From positions 62,001 to 126,000 of the forward strand of contig NZ_MJAK01000004.1 in NCBI RefSeq assembly GCF_001742745.1: 64,000 nt of DNA. The letters run 5' to 3'. Below the pieces are notes generated by a model. That model made no database searches, was not told the DNA's origin, and saw nothing but the letters and a program-made list of their open reading frames with translations. A program made the position numbers and the translations under genes. Shown piece after piece: positions 52,652 through 61,425 of the stretch. This DNA comes from Curtobacterium sp. ER1/6 (GTDB lineage: Bacteria > Actinomycetota > Actinomycetes > Actinomycetales > Microbacteriaceae). How positions within the stretch are numbered: the stretch's first letter is position 1; every line of letters starts with the position of its first letter.

Positions 52652-53908
52652 GTGACCGCGCCCGCCACCACCGGATCGCTCCGCGTCGTGCTGCACCCCG
52701 GTGACGCCCTGACCCGGCGTCAGCGACTCGTCTACGTCTTCGTGCTCGGCGCGCTCACCGCGCTCGGGCCGTTCACCATCGACCTCTACCTGCCGGCGTT
52801 CCCGTCGCTCGAGCGCGAGTTCGGCATCAGCGAGGGCGCCGTGCAGCTCACGCTGACGGCGACCACCCTGGGCTTCGCCGTCGGGCAGCTCCTCGTCGGT
52901 CCGTGGAGCGACAAGGTCGGCCGACGGCTCCCGCTCATCGTGGCGACCACGGTGCACGTCGCCGCGTCCGTCGGTGCCGCGCTCGCGCCGGACGTCGAGG
53001 TCCTCGCGCTCTTCCGCGTGCTGCAGGGCATGGGGGCGGCCGCGGGCGGCGTCGTCGCGATGGCGACCGTGCGCGACCTGTTCGGCGGCAAGCCGCTCGT
53101 GCGGATGCTGTCGCGCCTGGCGATGGTGAACGGGCTCGCACCGATCCTCGCGCCGCTCATCGGCTCGCAGATGCTGCAGTTCGTCAGCTGGCGCGGGGTG
53201 TTCGTCTTCCTCGCCTGCTACGGCGCCGCGGTCGTGATCGCCTCGTCCCTGCTCATCGTCGAGACGCTGCCGAAGGCCCGCCGGCACGAGGCCGGGCACT
53301 CCACGATCGGGCAGCGCTACCGCGCGCTGCTCTCGGACCGGATCTTCGTGGGGGTCGCGCTCATCGGCGCGATGGTCTTCAGCGGCCTGTTCTCGTACCT
53401 CAGCGCGTCGCCGTTCCTCTTCCAGACCGTCTACGGGCTCGACGCCCAGCAGTACGGGCTGCTCTTCGCGGTGAACTCGATCGGTGTCGTGGTCGGGGTG
53501 CAGGTGTCCTCGCGGCTGGCGCAGCGGGTCGGCCCGCAGTGGATCCTGGCCTGCTCGACGGCGACGCTCTTCGTGTCGGCGGCGGCGATCGTCGTCCTCG
53601 ACCAGCTCGGCGCCGGACTCGTCGGCGTCCTCGTGCCGCTGTGGTTCTTCATCGCCGCCTGCGGCTTCACCTTCCCGCTCGTGCAGGTGATCGGGCTCGC
53701 CGCGCACGGCAAGGAGGCCGGCACCGCCGCGTCGCTCCTCGGTGCCCTGAACTTCGGCGTCGCCGGCCTCGTGTCGCCGATCGTGGGCATCATCGGCATC
53801 GACGCCGCGACCCCGATGGCCGCGGTCATGGGCTGCACCGCCGCGGTCGCGGTCCTCGTGTTGTGGGTCGTCGTGCGGCCGAGGACGGTCCCGGCGCTCT
53901 CGCACTGA
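52652..53908 (+). CDS. Multidrug efflux MFS transporter, Bcr/CflA type
   Basis: This 418-residue protein has 12 transmembrane helices. It carries the Bcr/CflA family start LTALGPFTIDLYLPAFPSLE, motif A GPWSDKVGRRLPL and the motif C-like GLAPILAPLIGSQML. The family exports bicyclomycin, chloramphenicol and similar compounds by proton antiport. The GTG at 52652 follows GAAGGA. The divergent TetR gene is the probable repressor. Confidence 0.92.
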   Translation: MTAPATTGSLRVVLHPGDALTRRQRLVYVFVLGALTALGPFTIDLYLPAFPSLEREFGISEGAVQLTLTATTLGFAVGQLLVGPWSDKVGRRLPLIVATTVHVAASVGAALAPDVEVLALFRVLQGMGAAAGGVVAMATVRDLFGGKPLVRMLSRLAMVNGLAPILAPLIGSQMLQFVSWRGVFVFLACYGAAVVIASSLLIVETLPKARRHEAGHSTIGQRYRALLSDRIFVGVALIGAMVFSGLFSYLSASPFLFQTVYGLDAQQYGLLFAVNSIGVVVGVQVSSRLAQRVGPQWILACSTATLFVSAAAIVVLDQLGAGLVGVLVPLWFFIAACGFTFPLVQVIGLAAHGKEAGTAASLLGALNFGVAGLVSPIVGIIGIDAATPMAAVMGCTAAVAVLVLWVVVRPRTVPALSH

Positions 53909-53995
53909 CGCACCGACGCGCTGACTCACCGACGCACCCGGCGGTCCGACCGCCGACACCGGTCCGGGTCGTCGCTGCGTCCGTAGGCTGCGGGC

Positions 53996-55957
53996 ATGAG
54001 CGACGCGGTGGAGCAGGCACGGGCGGCGGCAGCGGCGGCGCAGGCCGCGGCGGAGGAGGCGCGCCGGCTCGCCGACGAGGCCGCGCGACGTGCCGAGGAA
54101 CTCGCCGCCGCGCTGCAGCAGGCGGCCGACGCCGCGGAGCCGGCCGCGCCGAGCGCCGACCCGGCCACCCGCGAGCCGGAGCCGACGTCGGGGACGGGCA
54201 CCGAGCCTCCCGGCCGCATCGCCGCACCGGACACCGCCCCGGCCGACACCCCGCCGACCGCGTCCGTGCCGTCCGGTCCCCTCGGCCCCGAGGCGGTCGC
54301 CGCCGTCCGTGCCGGCTACGCCCTGGAGGGGACCGCCCTCGAGCTCGGCGCGCTCGTCAACGGCGCGCCCCTGCCTGACGTGCCGGTGCGGATCCCGCTC
54401 GCGATGCTCAACCGCCACGGCCTCGTGGCGGGCGCCACCGGGACCGGCAAGACCCGCACACTGCAGGTGCTCGCCGAGCAGATCGCCGCGAACGGCGTCC
54501 CGGTCTTCGCCGCCGACGTGAAGGGGGACCTGTCCGGCCTCGCCGCGGCCGGACAGCCGGACGACCGACTCCTGGCCCGCACCGAGGCCATCGGCCAGCG
54601 GTGGGAGGGCCTGGCGAGCCAGGCGGAGTTCTGGTCCCTCGGCGGACAGGGCGTCGGCGTGCCGATCCGTGCCACGGTCTCGGGGTTCGGTCCGCTGCTG
54701 CTCTCGAAGGTCCTCGGGCTCAACGAGACGCAGGAGTCGTCGCTCGGTCTCGTGTTCCACCACGCCGAGCGCGCCGGCCTGCCCCTGGTCGACCTGGCCG
54801 ACCTCCGTGCCGTGCTGACCTTCCTCGTCAGCGACGCGGGCAAGGCCGAGCTGGCCGAGCTCGGCGGCCTGTCGAAGCAGACCGCCGGCGTGATCCTCCG
54901 CGAACTCGTGACCTTCGCGGACAAGGGGGCCGACCGGTTCTTCGGCGCCCCCGAGGTCGACACGCAGGTGTTCCTCCGCACCGCCGCCGACGGACGCGGG
55001 ATCGTGAACCTGCTCGAGGTCCCCGGCGTGCAGGACCAGCCCGAGGTCTTCTCGACCTTCCTCATGTGGCTGCTCGCGGACCTGTTCAACGAGCTCCCGG
55101 AGGTCGGCGACACCGAGAAGCCGAAGCTCGTGTTCTTCTTCGACGAGGCGCACCTGCTCTTCAGTGGCGCGTCGCACGACTTCACCGAGCAGGTCGTGCG
55201 GACGGTGCGGCTCATCCGGTCGAAGGGCGTCGGCATCGTCTTCGTGACGCAGACGCCGAAGGACCTGCCGGACGACGTGCTCGCGCAGCTCGGGTCGCGC
55301 GTGCAGCACCAGGTCCGGGCGCACACGCCGGACGACGCGAAGGCACTGCGGGCGACGGTGTCGACCTACCCGACGAGCGACTACGACCTGGCGGAGGTGC
55401 TGACGTCGCTCGCCACGGGCGAGGCGATCGTGACGGTGATGGACGAGCGCGGTGCGCCGACTCCGGTCGCGTGGACGCGACTGCGCGCCCCGCAGGGATC
55501 GATGGACCCCCTGCCGTCGTCCGTCCTGGAGGCACGGGTCGCCTCCTCCCCGCTGCTCGCCACCTACGGCACCGCGGTCGACCCCGAGTCGGCCCGCGAG
55601 ATCCTCGCGGCCCGGATGGAGGCAGCCGCAGCGGAGGCCGCTGCGGCCCAGGCGCAGGCCGAGGCGGAGCAGGAGGCGGCACGTGCCGCCGCCGCCGCGG
55701 CGAAGGAGGCGGCCGCGCAGGCGCGGCGCGACGAGCGGGAGCGCGCGGCGGCACAGGCCGAGGTCGAGCGGACGCAGCGGGAGTTCGAGCGGGCCGAACG
55801 GGCCGCGACCGCGCGGCGGTCGCGCTCGTCCACGCGGACGCGCACCAGGCGGGGGACCGACGACCCGTTGGCCGACCTGCTCGGTCCGGGGATCGGCGGC
55901 GCGATCGCGAAGGAGGTCGTGCGCGGGATCTTCTCGACGCTGCGTCGGCGTCGCTGA
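53996..55957 (+). CDS. HerA-like DUF853 ATPase with coiled-coil ends
   Basis: This 653-residue protein has an N-terminal Ala-rich coiled coil (about 1-45), a Pro-rich linker, and a HerA/FtsK-like ATPase core of the DUF853 family. The core has Walker A GATGTGKTRTLQ near residue 147, DVKGDLSGLA, Walker B KLVFFFDEAHLLF near residue 378 and a sensor VFVTQTPKDLPDDVL. A second long Ala/Glu/Arg coiled coil (about 545-605) precedes the C-terminal DPLADLLGPGIGGAIAKEVVRGIF. HerA proteins pump DNA for end resection with NurA, but no NurA is near. The real role of DUF853 proteins is not established. Confidence 0.85.
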   Translation: MSDAVEQARAAAAAAQAAAEEARRLADEAARRAEELAAALQQAADAAEPAAPSADPATREPEPTSGTGTEPPGRIAAPDTAPADTPPTASVPSGPLGPEAVAAVRAGYALEGTALELGALVNGAPLPDVPVRIPLAMLNRHGLVAGATGTGKTRTLQVLAEQIAANGVPVFAADVKGDLSGLAAAGQPDDRLLARTEAIGQRWEGLASQAEFWSLGGQGVGVPIRATVSGFGPLLLSKVLGLNETQESSLGLVFHHAERAGLPLVDLADLRAVLTFLVSDAGKAELAELGGLSKQTAGVILRELVTFADKGADRFFGAPEVDTQVFLRTAADGRGIVNLLEVPGVQDQPEVFSTFLMWLLADLFNELPEVGDTEKPKLVFFFDEAHLLFSGASHDFTEQVVRTVRLIRSKGVGIVFVTQTPKDLPDDVLAQLGSRVQHQVRAHTPDDAKALRATVSTYPTSDYDLAEVLTSLATGEAIVTVMDERGAPTPVAWTRLRAPQGSMDPLPSSVLEARVASSPLLATYGTAVDPESAREILAARMEAAAAEAAAAQAQAEAEQEAARAAAAAAKEAAAQARRDERERAAAQAEVERTQREFERAERAATARRSRSSTRTRTRRGTDDPLADLLGPGIGGAIAKEVVRGIFSTLRRRR

Positions 55958-55966
55958 CGACCCGTG

Positions 55967-56596
55967 TCAGCGGGCCAGGAGCTCCACGGTCTCGACGGCC
56001 AGGAGGGCGACACCGATCCCGACGGTGAGCAGGGCCACCACGAGCACACCGGCACGACGCTCGTACCAGGTGCGGCTCGCCGGCCAGCGGCGCGCGAGCT
56101 CGCGCGTGTGGACGGGACGACGGTCGTGCTCGACGGGGAGGTCGAGGGCCTCGAGCACCCGGTCGAGGGCGGACTCGCCCCAGACGTCGCCGCGCATCCG
56201 GAACAGGTGGCCGCCATCGGCGTCGAACGCCAGGAGCTCCCGCGTGGTGCGGTCGGCGGAGGCGCCGTAGGTCGTCGCGACCACGAGCCGGTGGAGCCGG
56301 TCGCGGGCGACGTGCCGGTTCGGCGTGAGGACCGCGCGGAGGACGACCGACTGCGCGTCGATGCCGAGGTACGCCTGCCCGAGCCGGACGAACAGTGCGC
56401 AGACGAGCGCGGCGAGCACCAGGACGACCGGGACGACGAGGGTCCACCACCGCACCGGCAGCGACACCCACGCCAGGGCCACCGCCAGCGGGACGGCGGA
56501 GCACACGACGCTCAGCACCGTCGAGCGGACGAGCGACCGCCGCGGACGGAGCAGGACGTCGAAGACGGGCGTCCGCAGTCGTCCTGCGGTCGGCAT
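55967..56596 (-). CDS. Membrane protein with bacterial-PH-like domain, unknown function
   Basis: This 209-residue protein has two close hydrophobic helices (about 26-46 and 51-75). A soluble domain follows (AYLGIDAQSVVLRAVLTPNRHVARDRLHRLVVATTYG) whose short strands look like a PH-type or YdbS-like fold. A last helix near the C-terminus (AGVLVVALLTVGIGVALLAVE) completes it. The ATG at 56596 follows GGGGGAAG. It is convergent with the HerA-like gene, 9 bp apart. I do not recognise a named family with certainty. Confidence 0.7.
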   Translation of the reverse strand: MPTAGRLRTPVFDVLLRPRRSLVRSTVLSVVCSAVPLAVALAWVSLPVRWWTLVVPVVLVLAALVCALFVRLGQAYLGIDAQSVVLRAVLTPNRHVARDRLHRLVVATTYGASADRTTRELLAFDADGGHLFRMRGDVWGESALDRVLEALDLPVEHDRRPVHTRELARRWPASRTWYERRAGVLVVALLTVGIGVALLAVETVELLAR

Positions 56597-56737
56597 CGTC
56601 GCTTCCCCCACGTGGGTCTCCTCACCCCTCGGGCGCACGGGCAGGCGAGGAGGCCTGCCGCGGACGACGCCCCTGCCGTCCGCTGCACCGCGACCGCCCC
56701 GTCCCGGGGGCGACCGTCTGCTCAGGATAGGGGCGAA

Positions 56738-56768
56738 CGGGGGTGGAGGACAGCGCGTTCCACCCCCG
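56738..56768. repeat. Hairpin, 10-bp stem
   Basis: CGGGGGTGGA (56738-56747) pairs with TCCACCCCCG (56759-56768) around an 11-nt loop. It lies in the gene-free stretch 56597-56901, which otherwise holds only the tRNA-Ser terminator. Confidence 0.6.
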
Positions 56769-56840
56769 ATGAGCGTTTCCCGGCCAGGACCGGTGCGACG
56801 GGGGGCGTCGTGGTCGGGCAGGTGGGGGACCGGGAAGCAG

Positions 56841-56873
56841 GACAGGCGCGCCCGGGATCCGGACGCGCCTGTC
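56841..56873 (-). terminator. Terminator after tRNA-Ser
   Basis: GACAGGCGCG (56841-56850) pairs with CGCGCCTGTC (56864-56873), with an inner CCGG-GAT-CCGG. It starts 28 bp beyond the 3' end of the tRNA on the minus strand. Confidence 0.7.
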
Positions 56874-56901
56874 GGTGCTTGCTGTCGTGCCAGTTGTTCT
56901 G

Positions 56902-56986
56902 CGGAGAATGGGGGATTCGAACCCCCGAGGGCTTGCACCCAACACGCTTTCCAAGCGTGCGCCATAGGCCACTAGGCGAATTCTCC
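56902..56986 (-). tRNA. tRNA-Ser (GGA)
   Basis: On the minus strand GGAGAAT pairs with ATTCTCC. The anticodon arm CACGC-TTGGAAA-GCGTG presents GGA, and the long variable arm typical of tRNA-Ser (GGGTGCAAGCCC-type stem) is present. Discriminator G; CCA is not encoded. Confidence 0.95.
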
Positions 56987-57103
56987 AGTGCCGTCTCGCG
57001 ACGACACCCCATGGTACAGGTTCCGGAGCGTGCGGATGACCACACCCTCCACGGATCGTCGGGCTCCCAGAGCGCCCGACACCCGCGCGACTAGCCTGGA
57101 GGG

Positions 57104-59212
57104 GTGTCGACCCGCATCTACATCACGTCAGCAGAAGGACACACGGGCAAGAGCACCGTCGCCCTCGGTGTCCTCGAGACCCTCGCGCGCTCGGTGGGAC
57201 GGGTCGGGGTGTTCCGCCCGGTCGCCCGGTCGGTCGTCGAGCCGGACTACGTGCTCGAGCTCCTGCTGCAGCACAGCGCGGTCGGGCTGTCCTACGACGA
57301 GGCCGTGGGCGTCACCTACGACGACGTGCACGCGGACCCGGACGCCGCCCTCGGCACGATCCTGTCCCGGTTCGCCGAGGTCGAGCGGCAGTGCGACGCG
57401 GTCGTCGTGCTCGGGTCGGACTACACGGACGTCGGCAGCCCCACGGAGCTGTCGTTCAACGCGAAGGTCGCCGCGAACCTCGGTGCACCCGTCCTGCTCG
57501 TGCTCGGGGGTCGCGACGCGGCGGAACGCGGGGTCCGTACGCCCGACGCCATGGCGCAGGTCGCCGACGTCACGACGAGCGAGCTCCGGGCGGCGCACGC
57601 GCAGCTGCTCGGCGTCGTGGTGAACCGGGCCGACCCGGACGCCCTCGCGGCCATCGTGCAGAGCGTCGAGGCCGCCGTGCGCGACGACCACCCGGACACA
57701 CCGGTGTGGGCCATCCCCGAGGACCGCGTGCTCGTGGCACCGACGGTCCGGGCGCTCCTCGAAGCGACCGGCGCCACGCTCGTGCGCGGGGACGAGGCCC
57801 TGCTCGACCGCGAGGCACTGGGCACGGTCGTCGCCGGCATGAGCATGGAGAACGTCCTCCCGCGGTTGATCGAGGGCGGCATCGTCGTCGTCCCCGGGGA
57901 CCGCAGCGACGTGCTCCTGGCGACCGTCCTCGCGAACCAGTCCGAGACGTTCCCGAGCCTGGCGGGCGTGATCCTCAACGGCGGGTTCGAGACGTCGCCG
58001 CAGATCACGCGCCTGCTCGAGGGCCTGTCGAGCTCGCTGCCGATCGCGCGGAACGACCTCGGGACCTACGACACCGCGCTGCGCATCACGCACACCCGCG
58101 GGCGGCTCGCGGCCGACTCGCCGCGGAAGGCCGACCTCGCGCTGGCGCTCTTCGAGCAGCACGTCGACGCGGACGCCCTGCGGGACCGCCTGCAGCTGAC
58201 GCCGTCCGGGGTCGTCACACCGCTCATGTTCGAGCACGGGCTGCTCGACCGGGCCCGCGGGTACGGCAAGCACATCGTGCTGCCGGAGGGCGACGACGAC
58301 CGCATCCTCCGTGCCGCGTCCACGCTGCTCGCACGGCAGGTCTGCGCGCTCACGGTCCTCGGCGAGCCGGCGGCGGTGCGTGCCCGGGCGACGGAACTCG
58401 GCCTCGACCTCGAGGGCGCCCGGATCGTCAGCCCCTTCGACCCCGAGCTGCGGGAGCGGTTCGCGGCCGAGTACACGCGGCTGCGGGCGCACAAGGGCAT
58501 GTCGATCGAACTCGCACGCGACACCGTCACCGACGTGTCCTACTTCGGCACGCTCATGGTGCAGCTCGGGCTCGCCGACGGCATGGTCTCGGGTGCGAAG
58601 CACACCACGGCGCACACGATCCGCCCGTCCTTCGAGATCATCAAGACCCGTCCGGACACGTCCATCGTGTCGAGCGTCTTCCTCATGGCCCTCGCGGACC
58701 GCGTGCTCGTCTACGGCGACTGCGCGGTGATCCCGGACCCGACGAGCGAGCAGCTCGCGGACATCGCGATCTCGTCGGCCGAGACCGCCTCGCAGTTCGG
58801 CATCGACCCCCGCGTGGCGATGCTCAGCTACTCGACGGGCGACAGCGGCACCGGGGCGGACGTCGACAAGGTGCGCGCCGGCACCGCCTTCGTGCGCGAG
58901 CGCCGTCCGGACCTGCTCGTCGAGGGACCGATCCAGTACGACGCCGCCGCCGACCCGACCGTCGCCCGCACCAAGATGCCGGACTCGCCGGTCGCCGGCC
59001 GCGCGACGGTGTTCGTGTTCCCGGACCTCAACACCGGCAACAACACGTACAAGGCCGTGCAGCGCTCGGCCGGTGCCGTCGCCATCGGTCCCGTGCTGCA
59101 GGGCCTGCGCAAGCCCATCAACGACCTCTCCCGCGGTGCGCTCGTCAGCGACATCGTCAACACCGTCGCCATCACGGCCATCCAGGCCGGCACCGCGACC
59201 GACGCAGCCTGA
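57104..59212 (+). CDS. pta: Phosphate acetyltransferase
   Basis: This 702-residue long-form Pta interconverts acetyl-CoA and acetyl phosphate. The N-terminal third is a P-loop dethiobiotin-synthetase-like domain (ITSAEGHTGKSTVALGVLE), the middle is a DRTGG domain (around 215-325), and the C-terminal third is the catalytic PTA domain (LVEGPIQYDAAADPTVARTK, VFPDLNTGNNTYKAVQRSAG, GPVLQGLRKPINDLSRGA). The N-terminal domains are regulatory in other bacteria. The GTG at 57104 follows GGAGGGG. ackA follows after 40 bp. Confidence 0.96.
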   Translation: MSTRIYITSAEGHTGKSTVALGVLETLARSVGRVGVFRPVARSVVEPDYVLELLLQHSAVGLSYDEAVGVTYDDVHADPDAALGTILSRFAEVERQCDAVVVLGSDYTDVGSPTELSFNAKVAANLGAPVLLVLGGRDAAERGVRTPDAMAQVADVTTSELRAAHAQLLGVVVNRADPDALAAIVQSVEAAVRDDHPDTPVWAIPEDRVLVAPTVRALLEATGATLVRGDEALLDREALGTVVAGMSMENVLPRLIEGGIVVVPGDRSDVLLATVLANQSETFPSLAGVILNGGFETSPQITRLLEGLSSSLPIARNDLGTYDTALRITHTRGRLAADSPRKADLALALFEQHVDADALRDRLQLTPSGVVTPLMFEHGLLDRARGYGKHIVLPEGDDDRILRAASTLLARQVCALTVLGEPAAVRARATELGLDLEGARIVSPFDPELRERFAAEYTRLRAHKGMSIELARDTVTDVSYFGTLMVQLGLADGMVSGAKHTTAHTIRPSFEIIKTRPDTSIVSSVFLMALADRVLVYGDCAVIPDPTSEQLADIAISSAETASQFGIDPRVAMLSYSTGDSGTGADVDKVRAGTAFVRERRPDLLVEGPIQYDAAADPTVARTKMPDSPVAGRATVFVFPDLNTGNNTYKAVQRSAGAVAIGPVLQGLRKPINDLSRGALVSDIVNTVAITAIQAGTATDAA

Positions 59213-59225
59213 CCCCGGGGACCCG

Positions 59226-59244
59226 CACCGTGCCTCCCGTCCGA
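59226..59244 (+). repeat. Half copy of the GGACGGGAGGC repeat
   Basis: GCACCGTGCCTCCCGTCCGA in the pta-ackA gap equals the right arm of the terminator at 41031-41050, but the left arm is missing, so no hairpin forms. Confidence 0.7.
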
Positions 59245-59252
59245 TCCAGAAA

Positions 59253-60461
59253 GTGACCACCCACGTGACCGCAGCCCTCGTCGTGAACTCCGGTTCGAGT
59301 TCGTTCAAGTACCAGCTCATCGAGCTCGAGGGCGAGCGCACGCTCGCCTCGGGCCTGGTCGAGCGCATCGGGGAGTCGTCGGGCGCCTGGAAGCACACGA
59401 ACGCGGTGACGGGGGAGACCTCGTCGAACGACGCGGCCGACGTGCCCGACCACGCCGCCGGGTTCCAGGCGATGATCGACGCCTTCGCGAAGGTCGGACC
59501 GTCGTTCGACGAGCACCCGCCGGCCGTGGTCGGGCACCGCGTGGTGCACGGCGGGACCACCTTCGACCGCGCGACCGTCGTGACGGAGGACGTCGAGCGG
59601 CAGATCGACGAGCTGAGCAGCCTGGCGCCGCTGCACAACCCCGCGAACCTCGAGGGGATCCGGGCCGCGCAGCGCGTCTTCTCGGACGTGCCGCACGTCG
59701 CCGTGTTCGACACCGCGTTCCACCAGACCATGCCGCCGCACGCGTACACGTACGCGATCCCTGCCGACCTGGCCGAGCGGTACCGCATCCGTCGCTACGG
59801 CATGCACGGCACGAGCCACAAGTACGTCTCCGAGCAGGCCGCGGTGTTCCTCGACCGGCCGCTGGCGGAGCTGAAGACCATCGTGCTGCACCTCGGCAAC
59901 GGTGCCTCGGCGGCGGCCGTCGACGGTGGACGGTCCATCGAGACGTCCATGGGCCTCACGCCGCTCGAGGGGCTCGTGATGGGCACCCGTTCCGGCGACC
60001 TCGACCCCGCCGTGCTGATCCACCTGCACCGCGAGGCCGGGCTCGGCTTCGACGAGCTGGACACCATGCTCAACAAGGAGTCCGGGCTGCTCGGGCTCAC
60101 GGGCAACGGCGACATGCGGGACGTGCAGGATGCGGCGCTCGCCGGCGACGAGGACGCGGAGGCGGCGCTCGCCGTGTACCGGCACCGGATCCGTCGCTAC
60201 GTCGGCGCCTACACGGCACAGCTCGGCGGGCTCGACGCGGTCGTCTTCACCGCGGGCGTGGGGGAGAACAACGCCCTGCTGCGTCGGCGCGTGCTCGCCG
60301 GCCTCGAGCACCTCGGGATCGAGGTCGACGCCGACCGGAACGAGCTGCACTCGAAGGAGGCGCGGCGCATCTCCACGGACCGCTCGCGGGTCGCGGTGCT
60401 CGTCATCCCGACGAACGAGGAGCTCGAGATCGCACGGCAGTCGGCGGCGGTCGCGCTGTAG
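59253..60461 (+). CDS. ackA: Acetate kinase
   Basis: This 402-residue ASKHA-fold kinase converts acetyl phosphate and ADP to acetate and ATP, completing the Pta-AckA pathway. The phosphate-1 motif VVNSGSSSFKYQLIE, HRVVHGGTTF, YGMHGTSHKYVSEQA and HLGNGASAAAVDGGRS are canonical, with VFTAGVGENNALLRR near the end. GTGs at 59253 and 59265 are both possible; I give the first. Confidence 0.95.
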   Translation: MTTHVTAALVVNSGSSSFKYQLIELEGERTLASGLVERIGESSGAWKHTNAVTGETSSNDAADVPDHAAGFQAMIDAFAKVGPSFDEHPPAVVGHRVVHGGTTFDRATVVTEDVERQIDELSSLAPLHNPANLEGIRAAQRVFSDVPHVAVFDTAFHQTMPPHAYTYAIPADLAERYRIRRYGMHGTSHKYVSEQAAVFLDRPLAELKTIVLHLGNGASAAAVDGGRSIETSMGLTPLEGLVMGTRSGDLDPAVLIHLHREAGLGFDELDTMLNKESGLLGLTGNGDMRDVQDAALAGDEDAEAALAVYRHRIRRYVGAYTAQLGGLDAVVFTAGVGENNALLRRRVLAGLEHLGIEVDADRNELHSKEARRISTDRSRVAVLVIPTNEELEIARQSAAVAL

Positions 60462-60468
60462 GGCGCCG

Positions 60469-60500
60469 CCTCGGCGCTCGGACGGCGCGAACCGCCGAGG
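60469..60500. terminator. Convergent terminator after ackA
   Basis: CCTCGGCG (60469-60476) pairs with CGCCGAGG (60493-60500), with further partial pairing outward. It lies between ackA and the convergent NAD(P)-binding gene. Confidence 0.5.
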
Positions 60501-60511
60501 GGCCGCCCGGG

Positions 60512-61186
60512 TCAGCTCACGGCCTGCAGGGCGGCCGGGATCGGTGTGTCCCCGCTCGTGACCTCGAACTGCACGCCGACCGCGGCGTCGTCGAGCAGTG
60601 CGTGCAGCACGAGTGCTGCGACGTCCGCGCGGGGGATCGATCCCCGCGGCACCGTCCGGCCGACGGCGACCGTGCCCTGCGGCGGGGTGTCGAGCAGCCC
60701 GCCCGGGCGGATGATCGTCCACCGCAGGTTGCGCATGCGGATGTTCGCGTCGGCTTCGGACTTCGCGCGCAGGTACACCTGGAACACGTCCGCCTCGGTC
60801 TGCGCCGGGACGACGGCCCGCTCGCGGTCGTAGGCGTCGGCACCCATCGCCGAGATCATCACGTAGCGCTGGATGCCGATCCGCTCGGCCGCGTCGGCGA
60901 GGGTGATCGCGGCATCCCGGTCGACGGTCTCCTTGCGCTCCGCGCCGCTGTTCGGGCCGGCGCCGGCGGCGAAGACCACGGCGTCGACACCGCGGAGGCG
61001 CAGCGCGAGCTCGTCGTCGTCCACCTGCTCGAGGTCGACGACCATCGCGGTGGAGCCCTGCTGCTCGACGTCGGTCACGTGCGCGGGGTTCCGGACGATC
61101 GAGACGGCGTCGTGTCCGGCGTCGGTGACGAGTCGGGCGAGGAGCAGGGCGATCTGGCCGTGTCCTCCGGCGATGGCGATCTTCAT
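60512..61186 (-). CDS. NAD(P)-binding protein, atypical SDR
   Basis: This 224-residue Rossmann-fold protein begins KIAIAGGHGQIALLLARLV with the GGxGxxA nucleotide motif. It has VFAAGAGPNSGAERKETVD and VMISAMGAD, then RMRNLRWTIIRPGGLLD in place of a classical YxxxK. This is the SDR_a5/NmrA-like group (for example YwnB-type proteins), often NADPH sensors or quinone reductases. The substrate is unknown. The ATG is at 61186, divergent from the SRP RNA. Confidence 0.85.
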   Translation of the reverse strand: MKIAIAGGHGQIALLLARLVTDAGHDAVSIVRNPAHVTDVEQQGSTAMVVDLEQVDDDELALRLRGVDAVVFAAGAGPNSGAERKETVDRDAAITLADAAERIGIQRYVMISAMGADAYDRERAVVPAQTEADVFQVYLRAKSEADANIRMRNLRWTIIRPGGLLDTPPQGTVAVGRTVPRGSIPRADVAALVLHALLDDAAVGVQFEVTSGDTPIPAALQAVS

Positions 61187-61221
61187 GTGTCCGATACTGC
61201 CCGTCGCGTCCGGTATGCTTC

Positions 61222-61316
61222 CGGAGGCTCCTCACGTGACGCCATCCAGGCCAACTCCCCCAGGGCGGAAACGCAGCAAGGGTAACCGGGCTCTGGCGGG
61301 TGCGTGAGGAGTCTTT
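61222..61316 (+). ncRNA. ffs: Signal recognition particle RNA, small bacterial type
   Basis: The conserved SRP core is present: CCAGG ... AGGGCGGAAACGCAGCAAGG ... CTCTGG with the GGAA apical loop and the asymmetric internal loop. The ends CTCCTCACG and CGTGAGGAG close the helix. TATGCT at 61214-61219 is in -10 position. It lies 109 bp upstream of dnaX, a common neighbourhood in actinobacteria. Confidence 0.92.
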
Positions 61317-61425
61317 GCGTTCCCGGGACTTCATCGCCGTGCCGCTGCGAGACCACGTCGTGCACGGCCTCCACAGGTCGTCGCGCAGGCGTCGCGCTGT
61401 CGGCTGTCCCGGCTACCCTTGTCGC

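Noticed and set aside
50987..55324. A very long open frame on the minus strand (1445 codons) across two MFS genes and the HerA-like gene
   Set aside because: It is antisense to well-supported genes, has Arg/Pro/His-rich composition typical of shadow frames in GC-rich DNA, and includes the TetR gene in another frame.
57128..59788. Minus-strand open frame of 886 codons opposite pta-ackA
   Set aside because: Antisense to two textbook genes; no protein-like segments.
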